A stretch of 28,680 bases of DNA from positions 1 through 28,680 of IMG/VR virus record IMGVR_UViG_3300019132_000067; one strand, written 5' to 3'. The first letter of the stretch is position 1. Each line of letters begins with the position of its first letter. Source of the DNA: a virus. The translations under genes were made by a program, and so were the position numbers. The notes under the pieces were generated by a model. That model was not told the DNA's origin and did not search any database. It saw only the letters and a list, made by a program, of their open reading frames with translations. This document shows, one piece after another, positions 1 through 5,860 of this stretch.

Positions 1-321
1 ACCCCCCATTCCGAGGCTAACGCCTCGGGCGCTGCTGCGCCGAACGTCGTGGCTTTGGGTGATCCAAGGGGTGAGCTGTTCAGCCGAGGGCTGAAGGCCG
101 TCATGGCGATGACAGGCAAGGCTGAGCCGCAAGCCCGCACGATGCTCGGGCGATGGCTCCAGCTCGTCAGCGACGAAGCGTTGTTCGTCCTGCACACCAT
201 CGATGAGGCCGTAGACCATCGTCCGGCCAATCCAACCGCATGGATCGAGGGGGCGCTGCGTAAGCGCAAAACGGGGCCGCCGGCTGGCGGCTTCCGAAGG
301 CCAGCGGAGGGCTTCCTATGA
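1..321 (+). CDS. C-terminal part of probable DUF1376/YdaU-like phage replication protein (partial at left edge)
   Basis: The frame is open to the first base of the window, so the gene probably begins upstream; a GTG at 49 is the first possible start inside. The visible C-terminus contains a stretch with 'MTGKAEPQARTMLGRWL' followed by 'RPANPTAWIEGALRKR'. This resembles the C-terminal region of DUF1376 (YdaU)-type phage replication proteins, which often end with such a small helical module after a DNA-binding N-terminus. It overlaps the next gene by ATGA, and primase, helicase and SSB follow, which fits a replication role. The family call is from memory of the pattern and is tentative. The N-terminal domain cannot be seen. 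Confidence 0.5.
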   Translation, partial: TPHSEANASGAAAPNVVALGDPRGELFSRGLKAVMAMTGKAEPQARTMLGRWLQLVSDEALFVLHTIDEAVDHRPANPTAWIEGALRKRKTGPPAGGFRRPAEGFL

Positions 322-608
322 CTGCCGCAGAGATCCTAGCCGACCTGAACATCAAGACCCGATCCACAGCCCCAGGCCGCTACTACACGACATGCCCGCA
401 GTGCTCCGAAACCCGCAAACCCTCGCATCGCCGGCTCCGGTGTCTTGGTGTGACCATCGATGCGGAAGGCTGTCGGTGGGGATGCAATCACTGCGGATGG
501 AAGGGAGGTCAATTCTATGACGCTCAGCCCACTTCACATTCAATGGCTGGAAGAAAAGCGCGGGATCAGCGCGGAAACGGCTACTCGTTTCGGTCTCTAT
601 ACGGCTGA
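318..608 (+). CDS. Primase-type zinc-ribbon protein
   Basis: A 96-residue protein starting at an ATG that overlaps the upstream stop (ATGA), with GGAGG 8-12 bases before it. It carries a C-x2-C pair (C26, C29) and a second C-x2-C pair (C56, C59, in 'GCNHCGW'), with further cysteines at 42 and 52. This is the layout of the zinc-binding domain at the N-terminus of T7 gp4-type and CHC2 primases, where it recognises the primase template site. Here it is a separate ORF whose last 30 codons run over the start of the TOPRIM-helicase gene in another frame. The conserved part ends near residue 65, so the tail may be only readthrough. It could work in trans with the next protein or be joined to it by frameshifting. 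Confidence 0.7.
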   Translation: MTAAEILADLNIKTRSTAPGRYYTTCPQCSETRKPSHRRLRCLGVTIDAEGCRWGCNHCGWKGGQFYDAQPTSHSMAGRKARDQRGNGYSFRSLYG

Positions 609-1998
609 CGGCGCGTTGGTTTTCCCATTCCTCGAAAACGGCAAAGAGGTTGCTGCCAAGTATCGCGGGCCGCAGAAGAAATTCTGGCAGCGGGCTGGGG
701 GCAAGCGCACCTTCTGGAATGCCGATGCTCTGGACGATCCGGGCTTCGTCTCAGGTGAATTGCCGCTTGTCATCACCGAAGGCGAGATCGACGCCCTGAC
801 CGCCATTCAGTGCGGGTTCCCGCTCACGGTTTCCGTGCCGGACGGTGCGCCGCCTGCATCGGACGAGCCGGTGCAAGAGACCGGCCCGGATGCCGACCGG
901 ACCGGCAAGTTCGAGTTCATGTTCAACAACCGGGATCGGCTGCGGAAGGGCAAGCGCTTCATTCTTGCCGTGGACAGCGATGCGCCGGGACAGAGATTGG
1001 CCGCTGAGCTGGTGCGCCGGCTTGGAGCCGGACGGTGTTCCTTCGTCACCTATCCCGAGGACTGCAAGGACTTGAACGAGGTCCTTTTGGAGCACGGTGC
1101 TGACGCCGTGGCCGAAGTCCTGAACGGGGCCAAGCCTTATCCGGTCCAGGGTGTCTACACCTTCGCGGATTATCCGCCGGCCGAACCCATTCGCCGCATC
1201 TCCACCGGGTGGCCGACGCTCGATCAGCATTTCGGACTGTTCCCTGGAGCTTTCACGGTCGTCACCGGCATTCCAGGCCACGGCAAGACGACATGGGTCA
1301 TGAACCTGTCGTGCAACATTGCCCGCATGCACGGGTGGCGCACGGCGGTGTTCTCCCCGGAAATGCCCACCGTGCCGCATCTGTTCGACAAGCTGCGGCG
1401 CATCGCATCCGGCCTGCCGCTGTACCGGGTCATGCAGGACCGCGACATCCTTCGCAAGACAGATCAGTTCCTCAATGATGCCTTCGTGCTGATCGACGCC
1501 GATCCAGAGGACGGCATGGACGGCGACATGACCTTGGAATGGATCGTGGAGCGTGCTCATGACGCCGTGCACCGCTTCGGCATCAAGCACCTGATCATTG
1601 ATCCGTGGAACGAGGTGGAGCACGCCAAGCCGGCACACGAAAGCATGCCGGATTACATCGGGCGCGGCATCCGCATGCTCAAGCGCTTCGCCAAGGAACG
1701 GCAGGTGGCGGCGACGGTGATCGTCCATCCGACAAAGGCCGTGGGTGGCGATCAGCCCCGCATGCCGAACCTCTACGACTGCGAGGGCTCAGCCCATTGG
1801 TACAACAAGCCGGATCTTGGGGTGATCGTCGGGCGCGATCCTGAGAACCCCATGGGCGGCTCCACAATCATCCGTATTGCAAAGGTCCGGTTCGATGAAA
1901 CCGGGGAGCGCGGTGACGTGGTGCTTCGCTACGATCGCGAGACGTGCCGGTTTGAAATGCTCGATCCGACCTACGGCTATCAGCAGGCCGCCGAATAA
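517..1998 (+). CDS. TOPRIM primase-helicase (T7 gp4-like, without zinc domain)
   Basis: A 493-residue protein expected to unwind DNA and make primers at the phage fork. The TOPRIM domain shows 'VITEGEIDAL' near residues 85-94 (catalytic Glu) and 'AVDSDAPGQ' near 151-159 (metal-binding DxD). A RecA/DnaB-type helicase core follows, with Walker A 'GIPGHGKT' at 251-258 and Walker B 'HLIIDPW' near 358-364. I chose ATG 517 over an in-frame GTG at 460 because AAGGGAGG lies just upstream and the extra 19 residues look unlike coding sequence. The zinc domain that normally precedes TOPRIM is encoded in the overlapping upstream frame, an arrangement like T7 gp4B with a separate zinc module. Confidence 0.9.
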   Translation: MTLSPLHIQWLEEKRGISAETATRFGLYTADGALVFPFLENGKEVAAKYRGPQKKFWQRAGGKRTFWNADALDDPGFVSGELPLVITEGEIDALTAIQCGFPLTVSVPDGAPPASDEPVQETGPDADRTGKFEFMFNNRDRLRKGKRFILAVDSDAPGQRLAAELVRRLGAGRCSFVTYPEDCKDLNEVLLEHGADAVAEVLNGAKPYPVQGVYTFADYPPAEPIRRISTGWPTLDQHFGLFPGAFTVVTGIPGHGKTTWVMNLSCNIARMHGWRTAVFSPEMPTVPHLFDKLRRIASGLPLYRVMQDRDILRKTDQFLNDAFVLIDADPEDGMDGDMTLEWIVERAHDAVHRFGIKHLIIDPWNEVEHAKPAHESMPDYIGRGIRMLKRFAKERQVAATVIVHPTKAVGGDQPRMPNLYDCEGSAHWYNKPDLGVIVGRDPENPMGGSTIIRIAKVRFDETGERGDVVLRYDRETCRFEMLDPTYGYQQAAE

Positions 1999-2012
1999 GG
2001 AGGGTAGGGTTC

Positions 2013-2243
2013 ATGGGACAGGTTGAAAAGCTTACCCGCCTCGCCAAGCGGATGCAGAAGACGAACCAGACGCTTTGCTTCGGTTATGGGCCGAATGGCG
2101 GGCGCATCTGGTGGCTGGAGCCATCTCAGAAAGTCGTCGATGACGAAGCCGCCCGGCGCGCTGTTGAAAGCGGGTCGGTGCAGCCTTGCGACATGGGGCT
2201 GTTTGGCGACCTGCCGCAGTCCTACCGCGTGACCGCGCAATGA
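2013..2243 (+). CDS. Small phage protein of unknown function, 76 aa
   Basis: Starts at ATG 2013 with AAGGAGGG spanning the end of the helicase gene and the gap, and ends in an ATGA overlap with the next gene. The sequence is basic at the N-terminus ('KLTRLAKRMQKT') and has an aromatic centre ('GGRIWWLEP'). I recognise no domain. Its place between helicase and SSB, and its translational coupling downstream, suggest a replication-module accessory gene, but nothing in the sequence defines a function. Confidence 0.7.
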   Translation: MGQVEKLTRLAKRMQKTNQTLCFGYGPNGGRIWWLEPSQKVVDDEAARRAVESGSVQPCDMGLFGDLPQSYRVTAQ

Positions 2244-2446
2244 GCCGCAAGGTCAAATTCTTTCAGACGGAGAAGCCGCCTGCGAAGCTAGTCGCTCCGC
2301 CGCAACAGCATTGGTGCGAGGTATGCGGCGGTCGAGCCTCCTTCGGTTTTGAAGTCAGGACCCGCCACAACCAACCCGGCCGCTGGTTCTGCGGCGAACA
2401 CAAGCACCTAGGCGACAAACCAGAGCAAGAAAGGAACGCCGCATGA
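2240..2446 (+). CDS. Small zinc-finger-like protein, 68 aa
   Basis: ATG 2240 overlaps the previous stop (ATGA), and the end overlaps the SSB start in the same way. A possible metal site is formed by C26-x2-C29 ('WCEVCGG') and C51-x2-H54 ('FCGEH'), separated by 21 residues, a CCCH pattern seen in many short phage proteins of unknown role. The N-terminus is lysine-rich. It probably binds zinc and perhaps nucleic acid or a replication partner; this is inference from the motif and the position next to ssb. A longer start at 2186 is possible but would overlap the preceding gene heavily. Confidence 0.7.
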   Translation: MSRKVKFFQTEKPPAKLVAPPQQHWCEVCGGRASFGFEVRTRHNQPGRWFCGEHKHLGDKPEQERNAA

Positions 2447-2925
2447 GCGGTTCGGTCAACAAAGTCATCCTGATTGGTCATCTCGGAAGAGACCCGGAAG
2501 TCCGCCGCACGAACAGCGGAGAACCGATTGTCAATCTCCGCATCGCCACCTCGGAAAGCTGGAGGGACAAAGCCTCTGGCGAGCGCAAGGAAAAGACCGA
2601 GTGGCATTCGGTCGTGATCTTCAACGAGAACCTTGCTCGTGTCGCGGAACAGTACCTTCGCAAGGGCTCCAAGGTCTACGTCGAAGGCCAGCTTCAAACC
2701 CGCAAGTGGTCTGATCAATCCGGCCAAGAGCGGTACACCACCGAGGTCGTTCTTCAGCGCTTCCGGGGCGAACTCGTTCTGCTCGATGGGCAAAGCGCGG
2801 TCCAGCAAACCACGCCCTCAGAGCGCGCCTATCGCAAGGAAGCTGACCGCGACGCTCGCCAAGCCGAGAGCATCGATAAGGGCGGCGGAATGCTGCCTGA
2901 CCTAGACGACGATATTCCCTTTTAG
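2443..2925 (+). CDS. ssb: Single-stranded DNA-binding protein
   Basis: A 160-residue SSB that coats single strands at the fork and recruits partners through its acidic tip. The N-terminal OB-fold begins '[18 protein letters not shown]', and '[19 protein letters not shown]' and '[15 protein letters not shown]' are diagnostic of bacterial-type SSB. A linker of about 35 residues leads to the canonical acidic end 'DLDDDIPF'. Length matches the family. The start overlaps the upstream stop by ATGA. It belongs to the same transcription unit as the primase-helicase. Confidence 0.97.
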   Translation: MSGSVNKVILIGHLGRDPEVRRTNSGEPIVNLRIATSESWRDKASGERKEKTEWHSVVIFNENLARVAEQYLRKGSKVYVEGQLQTRKWSDQSGQERYTTEVVLQRFRGELVLLDGQSAVQQTTPSERAYRKEADRDARQAESIDKGGGMLPDLDDDIPF

Positions 2926-2936
2926 GAGGCCGCCCC

Positions 2937-2978
2937 ATGACCGTCAGAAACGAGATGGTGGAGGGCGCAAATGGCTGA
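2937..2978 (+). CDS. Possible 13-residue leader peptide
   Basis: A perfect AGGAGG at 2924-2929 lies 7 bases before ATG 2937. The reading frame is 'MTVRNEMVEGANG' and stops at 2978, just inside the next gene (ATG 2971). The strong ribosome site and stop-start overlap suggest real translation that feeds ribosomes to the following gene. It may also be the remnant of a longer gene. No function can be inferred from the peptide. Confidence 0.3.
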   Translation: MTVRNEMVEGANG

Positions 2979-3189
2979 CCTGATCGACTTCCGCCATGAG
3001 CACGTCAAACGGCAGCCGGTCCATTACAGCGTGCATATCTCGCACGCGCACGAGGGCATGTCGGCTTCTCTCGAAGGGATAGATCCAACCGCCAAGAGCC
3101 TGCTGGCAGTCGCGGAGGATCTAGAATTTCTCGCAAAGAGATGTCGTGAGGACGCCGCCCTCTCAGAAACAGAGAGGGGGAGAGGATGA
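2971..3189 (+). CDS. Small phage protein of unknown function, 72 aa
   Basis: ATG 2971 is preceded by GGAGGG at about the right distance and lies inside the end of the 13-codon leader frame. The product is soluble and charged ('MADLIDFRHEHVKRQ' at the start, acidic helix 'LLAVAEDLEFLAKRCREDAAL' near the end). Its stop overlaps the next small gene by ATGA. No family is recognised. It ends the run of replication-module genes. Confidence 0.6.
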   Translation: MADLIDFRHEHVKRQPVHYSVHISHAHEGMSASLEGIDPTAKSLLAVAEDLEFLAKRCREDAALSETERGRG

Positions 3190-3329
3190 GGCTCCTGGTG
3201 TTCTCGTACCTCGTCATGATCGCCCGGCATGTTGGCGTGCCCTGGTCGAAGATCACCACGGTTTCGCTCTTGGTGATGCTCTGCGAAGCGGCCCTCTTCG
3301 TCTGGGCCGCCCTCAAACACAAACCCTAA
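3186..3329 (+). CDS. Small membrane protein, 47 aa
   Basis: ATG 3186 overlaps the stop of the preceding gene (ATGA). The reading frame gives 47 residues with one clear hydrophobic segment near residues 24-43 ('TTVSLLVMLCEAALFVWAAL') and a short basic C-terminus 'KHKP'. A second, weaker hydrophobic stretch lies at residues 3-12. The coupling and hydrophobicity argue that it is expressed. Its function is unknown; small phage membrane proteins at such positions are often exclusion or host-interaction proteins, but nothing here proves that. Confidence 0.55.
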   Translation: MRLLVFSYLVMIARHVGVPWSKITTVSLLVMLCEAALFVWAALKHKP

Positions 3330-3366
3330 TCCACCCTTCCATCAACCGACCGTGGGGGTCCCTGGC

Positions 3367-3957
3367 ATGGCAATGCAAATCACAGTCATCAAAGTCGGGA
3401 GGCCCCGGAAGACGGGCGTGCCCCGCAACGACAAGGGGCGGATTGCATCGGGCTTCGACCGTGAGCGGCCGGAAGAGATCCGCCGCGTCGTTGAGATGCA
3501 GCCGCATCGGCGCAATCGCAAAGACTTCACCTACCAGGGGAAGAAAATCACGAAGAGCGATCCTCTGTATGGGTACTCCCTAGGCCGGCTGCGCGTGGCT
3601 GGCATGGGCGATAAGGGCGATGGGATAACTCAAGAGCAGCACGACGCCGGTATGAAGTGGATGCAGCTCCACGTCCGGTATTGCCACTATCAAGGCTTCG
3701 CCAGCCCGAACCTACAATCCCCGGCGATGCAAATGGTGGCGCGTGGCCTGACCTGCGCTCCTGACCCTGATGAAGATGTTATTCTAAAGGTCCGGCGTCA
3801 GTGGGCCGATGCCTACGAAGCCATCAACCGTTATGGCAATCATTTCGAGCTGCTGAAGCGGGTCATTATCGAGGATCGTGACCCGACGAACATGCTGGAA
3901 CTTGGAGCGCTGCGGATCGCATTGAACGCGCTCGTGCATCTGTGGCGAGCGGCATGA
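3367..3957 (+). CDS. Phage protein of unknown family, 196 aa; positional candidate for late regulator
   Basis: I prefer ATG 3367 over an in-frame GTG at 3352, because the G-rich stretch at 3352-3358 can serve as ribosome site. The N-terminus is very basic ('VGRPRKTGVPRNDKGR' and 'MQPHRRNRKDF'), then comes 'LGRLRVAGMGDKGDGITQEQHDAGM', a pattern I associate with uncharacterised rhizobial phage proteins, and a helical C-terminus. There is no zinc site or enzyme motif. Twenty bases past the stop lies a TTGACG-17-TAAACT promoter followed by terminators. Lambdoid Q genes sit in exactly this position and have about this length. The Q-like role is inference from position only. Confidence 0.65.
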   Translation: MAMQITVIKVGRPRKTGVPRNDKGRIASGFDRERPEEIRRVVEMQPHRRNRKDFTYQGKKITKSDPLYGYSLGRLRVAGMGDKGDGITQEQHDAGMKWMQLHVRYCHYQGFASPNLQSPAMQMVARGLTCAPDPDEDVILKVRRQWADAYEAINRYGNHFELLKRVIIEDRDPTNMLELGALRIALNALVHLWRAA

Positions 3958-3977
3958 GAGAGTTGGGAAAATAGGGC

Positions 3978-4006
3978 TTGACGGCTCGCGCGTGCGCGCG
4001 TAAACT
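3978..4006 (+). promoter_or_regulatory. Strong sigma70-like promoter (candidate late promoter)
   Basis: TTGACG at 3978-3983 (5 of 6 to consensus) and TAAACT at 4001-4006 (4 of 6) are separated by exactly 17 bases. The spacer contains an alternating purine-pyrimidine run (CGCGCGTGCGCGCG). Predicted transcription starts near 4013, and the first terminator-like hairpin begins only about 17 bases later. Confidence 0.55.
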
Positions 4007-4278
4007 CCGCTAAATTCAATCTGAGAATTGCGCCTCGGGGACAAATCACCTGAGGCGCTTTTGATTCCGACCGGCGGTGAGGGCCTTGGAGTGCAGCCGT
4101 CGTGCACTCATCGCGTACGCTTGGCCTTCCGCGAGCCTTACGGCAAGGGCCGTTTCGGTCGGTAGTAGTTTGGTGGTTCCGGCTCAGCAATGACCTCGGC
4201 TCGCGCGGCAAGCCAGTAGTCCGCGCAAATGGCGATCCGACTTCTGGATTGGGATTGCCCCACCAAAGCAAATTTATG
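4007..4278 (+). other. Non-coding structured leader between promoter and second terminator
   Basis: No credible gene lies between 3958 and 4415. Besides the first terminator, the + strand can form a perfect 7-bp hairpin (4089-4095 with 4103-4109, 7-base loop), a 5-bp hairpin (4140-4144 with 4149-4153, loop AAGG), a 6-bp hairpin GCGCGG/CCGCGC near 4203-4226, and a hairpin with stem ATCC/GGAT near 4233-4248. The last of these feeds into the terminator at 4279. A chain of hairpins downstream of a promoter is what a cis-acting antitermination leader or a short regulatory RNA would look like. No tRNA consensus fits. Confidence 0.4.
4030..4062 (+). terminator. Intrinsic terminator 1
   Basis: A 10-bp stem (4030-4039 with 4049-4058, one G-U pair, 9-base loop GACAAATCA) is followed by TTTT. 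It lies about 17 bases after the predicted start point of the promoter at 3978-4006, so it would yield an RNA of only about 50 bases. Confidence 0.6.
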
Positions 4279-4307
4279 GGCCTCGTTCTTCGGAGCGGGG
4301 CCTTTTT
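4279..4307 (+). terminator. Intrinsic terminator 2 (UUCG loop)
   Basis: A 10-bp stem (4279-4288 with 4293-4302, two G-U pairs) closed by a stable TTCG tetraloop and followed by TTTTT. It is a textbook rightward terminator. It stands between the candidate late promoter and the structural genes. Confidence 0.75.
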
Positions 4308-4415
4308 CATTTCGGCGTTCAACGGCAGACCTGATCACTCTCGACCGTATGGGGCCTCAACCCCGCGCCGAATACCCTTTGGGGCCGCCTCGCCCACAAC
4401 ACAAGCGCATGAGCC

Positions 4416-4640
4416 CTAGGTGGCTGCTGAGTTGCGAGCCCCAATCTTTACATCTCGCCAAGGCGGCAGGCCGTAAGCGAGAGCCGCACAGGCGAGCCCG
4501 ATATACTGCGGAGCGCCCTTCTCGGACCAAATGGCGATCTGGTTGACGCCGCATCCGAGTTGCCGGGAGCACTCACGGGCGGACCAATTGCGGGTGGCCT
4601 TCATGTGGGCCACCCAGGAGGAGAAATCAGAGGCGGTCAT
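4416..4640 (-). CDS. Small XRE-type helix-turn-helix DNA-binding protein, 74 aa
   Basis: The stretch 'NWSARECSRQLGCGVNQIAI' followed by 'WSEKGAP' matches an XRE/Cro-type helix-turn-helix (A-x3-LG-x5-I-x2-W-E). The protein then ends with 'LACAALAYGLPPW', a tail common to small alphaproteobacterial phage regulators. It probably represses or modulates a phage promoter; the repeats at 5119-5150 upstream of its own operon are the obvious candidate operators. ATG 4640 overlaps the stop of the upstream gene, so translation is coupled, and the Shine-Dalgarno is weak. An in-frame extension to 4742 would overlap the upstream gene strongly and is rejected. Confidence 0.75.
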   Translation of the reverse strand: MTASDFSSWVAHMKATRNWSARECSRQLGCGVNQIAIWSEKGAPQYIGLACAALAYGLPPWRDVKIGARNSAAT

Positions 4641-4843
4641 GCCGCTTTCTCGGCTTTGGGTTCTTTTTCGGCTTCGAGTTCTTTGAGCAGTTCGACTGCT
4701 TGGGCGGCCGAATAGCGTCCAATTAGAGTCTCGCCGCGCCAAATGGAATGGCGGGAGTCAATGTGTGAGTATGCGTCGCGGGCATGGCGTAGGCCTGCTG
4801 AAAGGAGTAGGTCGCTGATGCTTGGTTCTTTTTGGCCGTCCAT
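4637..4843 (-). CDS. Small phage protein of unknown function, 68 aa
   Basis: Second gene of the leftward three-gene unit. ATG 4843 (a GTG sits directly before it at 4846) has GGAG about 10 bases upstream and overlaps the upstream stop. The sequence has 'RGETLIGRYSAAQAVELL' and a lysine/glutamate-rich tail 'KEPKAEKAA'. No domain is recognised. Coupling to the helix-turn-helix gene suggests shared regulation. Confidence 0.6.
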   Translation of the reverse strand: MDGQKEPSISDLLLSAGLRHARDAYSHIDSRHSIWRGETLIGRYSAAQAVELLKELEAEKEPKAEKAA

Positions 4844-5088
4844 CACAGGGCTCCATGGATAAAGATTTCGTGGGGCTGGTTGAAGGAGAAGCGGCCGAAC
4901 TCGCGACCAACAGCGTCGCGGTAGCCTTCGGAGTTGAGAACCTGAAGGACGGTGGACTGCTCCCCTTCGAAGCAGATGCGGAAAGAGTGGCTGAACTTGC
5001 GGATGCGGGCCTTCACGCCGGCACTAGTGAGAGCAACGGTGAGACGGGACTTGTCGAGGTCGTTCAGGCGGCGGAGGCGGATGGGCAT
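4843..5088 (-). CDS. Small phage protein of unknown function, 81 aa
   Basis: First gene of the leftward unit. ATG 5088 is chosen because AGGAGAG lies just before it; the frame stays open to a GTG at 5121 that lacks a ribosome site and would lie upstream of the predicted transcription start. The product is basic in its first half ('RLRRLNDLDKSRLTVALTSA') and contains 'EFGRFSFNQPHEIFIHGAL' at the end. I recall similar short proteins in rhizobial phages but no assigned role. Confidence 0.6.
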   Translation of the reverse strand: MPIRLRRLNDLDKSRLTVALTSAGVKARIRKFSHSFRICFEGEQSTVLQVLNSEGYRDAVGREFGRFSFNQPHEIFIHGAL

Positions 5089-5111
5089 TTGGTCTCTCCT
5101 GTCTTGGAGAG

Positions 5112-5140
5112 ATATTGTCACTGATTAGAGTCGATGTCAA
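5112..5140 (-). promoter_or_regulatory. Leftward promoter of the regulator operon
   Basis: On the minus strand a perfect -35 TTGACA (complement of 5135-5140) is followed after 17 bases by CAATAT (complement of 5112-5117, 3 of 6). Transcription would start near 5105, leaving a short leader before ATG 5088. The operator-like repeats at 5119-5128 and 5141-5150 lie in the spacer and directly upstream of the -35. Confidence 0.5.
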
Positions 5141-5150
5141 CACTGATTAG
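5119..5150. repeat. Operator-like direct repeats CACTGATTAG
   Basis: CACTGATTAG occurs at 5119-5128 and again at 5141-5150, a centre-to-centre spacing of 22 bases, about two helical turns. A degenerate inverted copy (CACCGATTGA on the minus strand, 7 of 10) lies at 5175-5184. The copies flank and overlap the leftward promoter elements, the usual layout for repressor sites. Confidence 0.5.
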
Positions 5151-5225
5151 TGATGCATAGCGATGTTTTTATCGTCAATCGGTGACATAGCGCTAGGCTT
5201 CTGACCTTCGATGAGGATGGGGACA

Positions 5226-5273
5226 ATGCAGCAGACAATCATCGTTGATCTGCCAGACGAGACAGGCGTCTAG
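5226..5273 (+). CDS. Tiny ORF, 15 aa
   Basis: ATG 5226 is followed by 'MQQTIIVDLPDETGV' and a TAG. A G-rich stretch (GAGGATGGGG) precedes it. It is the first of four head-to-tail tiny frames before the terminase genes. It may be a leader peptide; coding status is uncertain. Confidence 0.3.
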   Translation: MQQTIIVDLPDETGV

Positions 5274-5275
5274 CC

Positions 5276-5344
5276 ATGACCATCCTCGATCCCAAGACCG
5301 GAGAGACGGTCACGATCAGTCTGCCGAAGCCAGAGGCGAAGTGA
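5276..5344 (+). CDS. Tiny ORF, 22 aa
   Basis: ATG 5276 lies two bases past the preceding stop. The product 'MTILDPKTGETVTISLPKP' plus three residues could form a small beta hairpin. Its stop overlaps the next start (TGATG), which favours translation. Function is unknown. Confidence 0.4.
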   Translation: MTILDPKTGETVTISLPKPEAK

Positions 5345-5454
5345 TGCTTCGTCTACTTCGTTCACCGGAATTCTGGGACGGGTTCTGGTGTGGCTTCGCA
5401 GGTCCCCTGCTGATCTGGACCAAGTGGGGCCGTACTCGGCTCATGGGCCGCTAA
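5344..5454 (+). CDS. Small aromatic, possibly membrane-associated protein, 36 aa
   Basis: ATG 5344 overlaps the upstream stop. The product is rich in Trp and Phe ('FWDGFWCGFAGPLLIWTKWG') with basic residues on both sides, which suggests membrane association. Short proteins of this style are common just upstream of terminase genes in alphaproteobacterial phages. No function is known to me. Confidence 0.5.
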   Translation: MLRLLRSPEFWDGFWCGFAGPLLIWTKWGRTRLMGR

Positions 5455-5455
5455 C

Positions 5456-5539
5456 ATGCTCCGTTCCGCCACTCACACACTCTGCCTTGCCTCTGTTGGT
5501 TTGGTGATTGTGTGGGCGGTGATGTGGGTTCTTGTCTGA
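5456..5539 (+). CDS. Small membrane protein, 27 aa
   Basis: ATG 5456 lies one base after the previous stop. The product ends in a clear hydrophobic helix ('LCLASVGLVIVWAVMWVLV'). It is a single-span peptide with a short polar N-terminus. Position and hydrophobicity support expression, but the role is unknown. Confidence 0.45.
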   Translation: MLRSATHTLCLASVGLVIVWAVMWVLV

Positions 5540-5560
5540 AAACAATCAAAGGAAATCAAA

Positions 5561-5860
5561 ATGGCACGCGGCGGCAAGAGGCCGGGCGCGGGGCGTAAGC
5601 CTGGGTCAGCCAATACCAGGACGAGAGAGATAGCCGACAAGGCTATTGCCGAGGGCATTACTCCGCTGGAGTACATGCTGTCCGTGCTGAGAGACGAGGA
5701 CGCTGACAAGCTGGTGCGGTTCGAGGCTGCGAAAGCTGCTGCGCCTTATGTGCATCCGAAGCTTGCCGCGATTGAGCACACCGGCAAGGACGGCGGACCT
5801 GTTGAGGCCATCACTCGCGTTGAACTAGTCGCGCCCGATCATGGCAACGGCGAAGATTGA
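5561..5860 (+). CDS. Probable small terminase subunit
   Basis: A 99-residue protein with a basic N-terminus ('GGKRPGAGRKPGSANTRTRE') typical of phage small terminase and related DNA-recognition proteins. It is followed by helices with 'GITPLEYMLSVLRDE' and 'RFEAAKAAAPYVHPKLAA', a pattern I associate with proteins encoded directly before terminase large subunits. It would bind the packaging start site and load the large subunit. Its end overlaps the large terminase by 20 bases. It is shorter than P22 gp3 (162 residues). The position matches P22 gene 3. Confidence 0.75.
   Translation: MARGGKRPGAGRKPGSANTRTREIADKAIAEGITPLEYMLSVLRDEDADKLVRFEAAKAAAPYVHPKLAAIEHTGKDGGPVEAITRVELVAPDHGNGED

Noticed and set aside
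3984-4000. Alternating CG run as a separate Z-DNA or operator signal
   Set aside because: It is the spacer of the promoter at 3978-4006. With no second copy in the window I do not claim an independent site.
4200-4275. Possible tRNA ending in CCACCA near 4268
   Set aside because: No 5' acceptor partner (GGGGCAA) is found upstream and there is no T-loop consensus. The hairpin near 4233-4248 has a 7-base loop but lacks the T at position 33.
4102-4419. A 105-codon + strand frame across the leader region
   Set aside because: It starts at GTG without a ribosome site, runs through the terminator at 4279-4307, and its composition is not protein-like.
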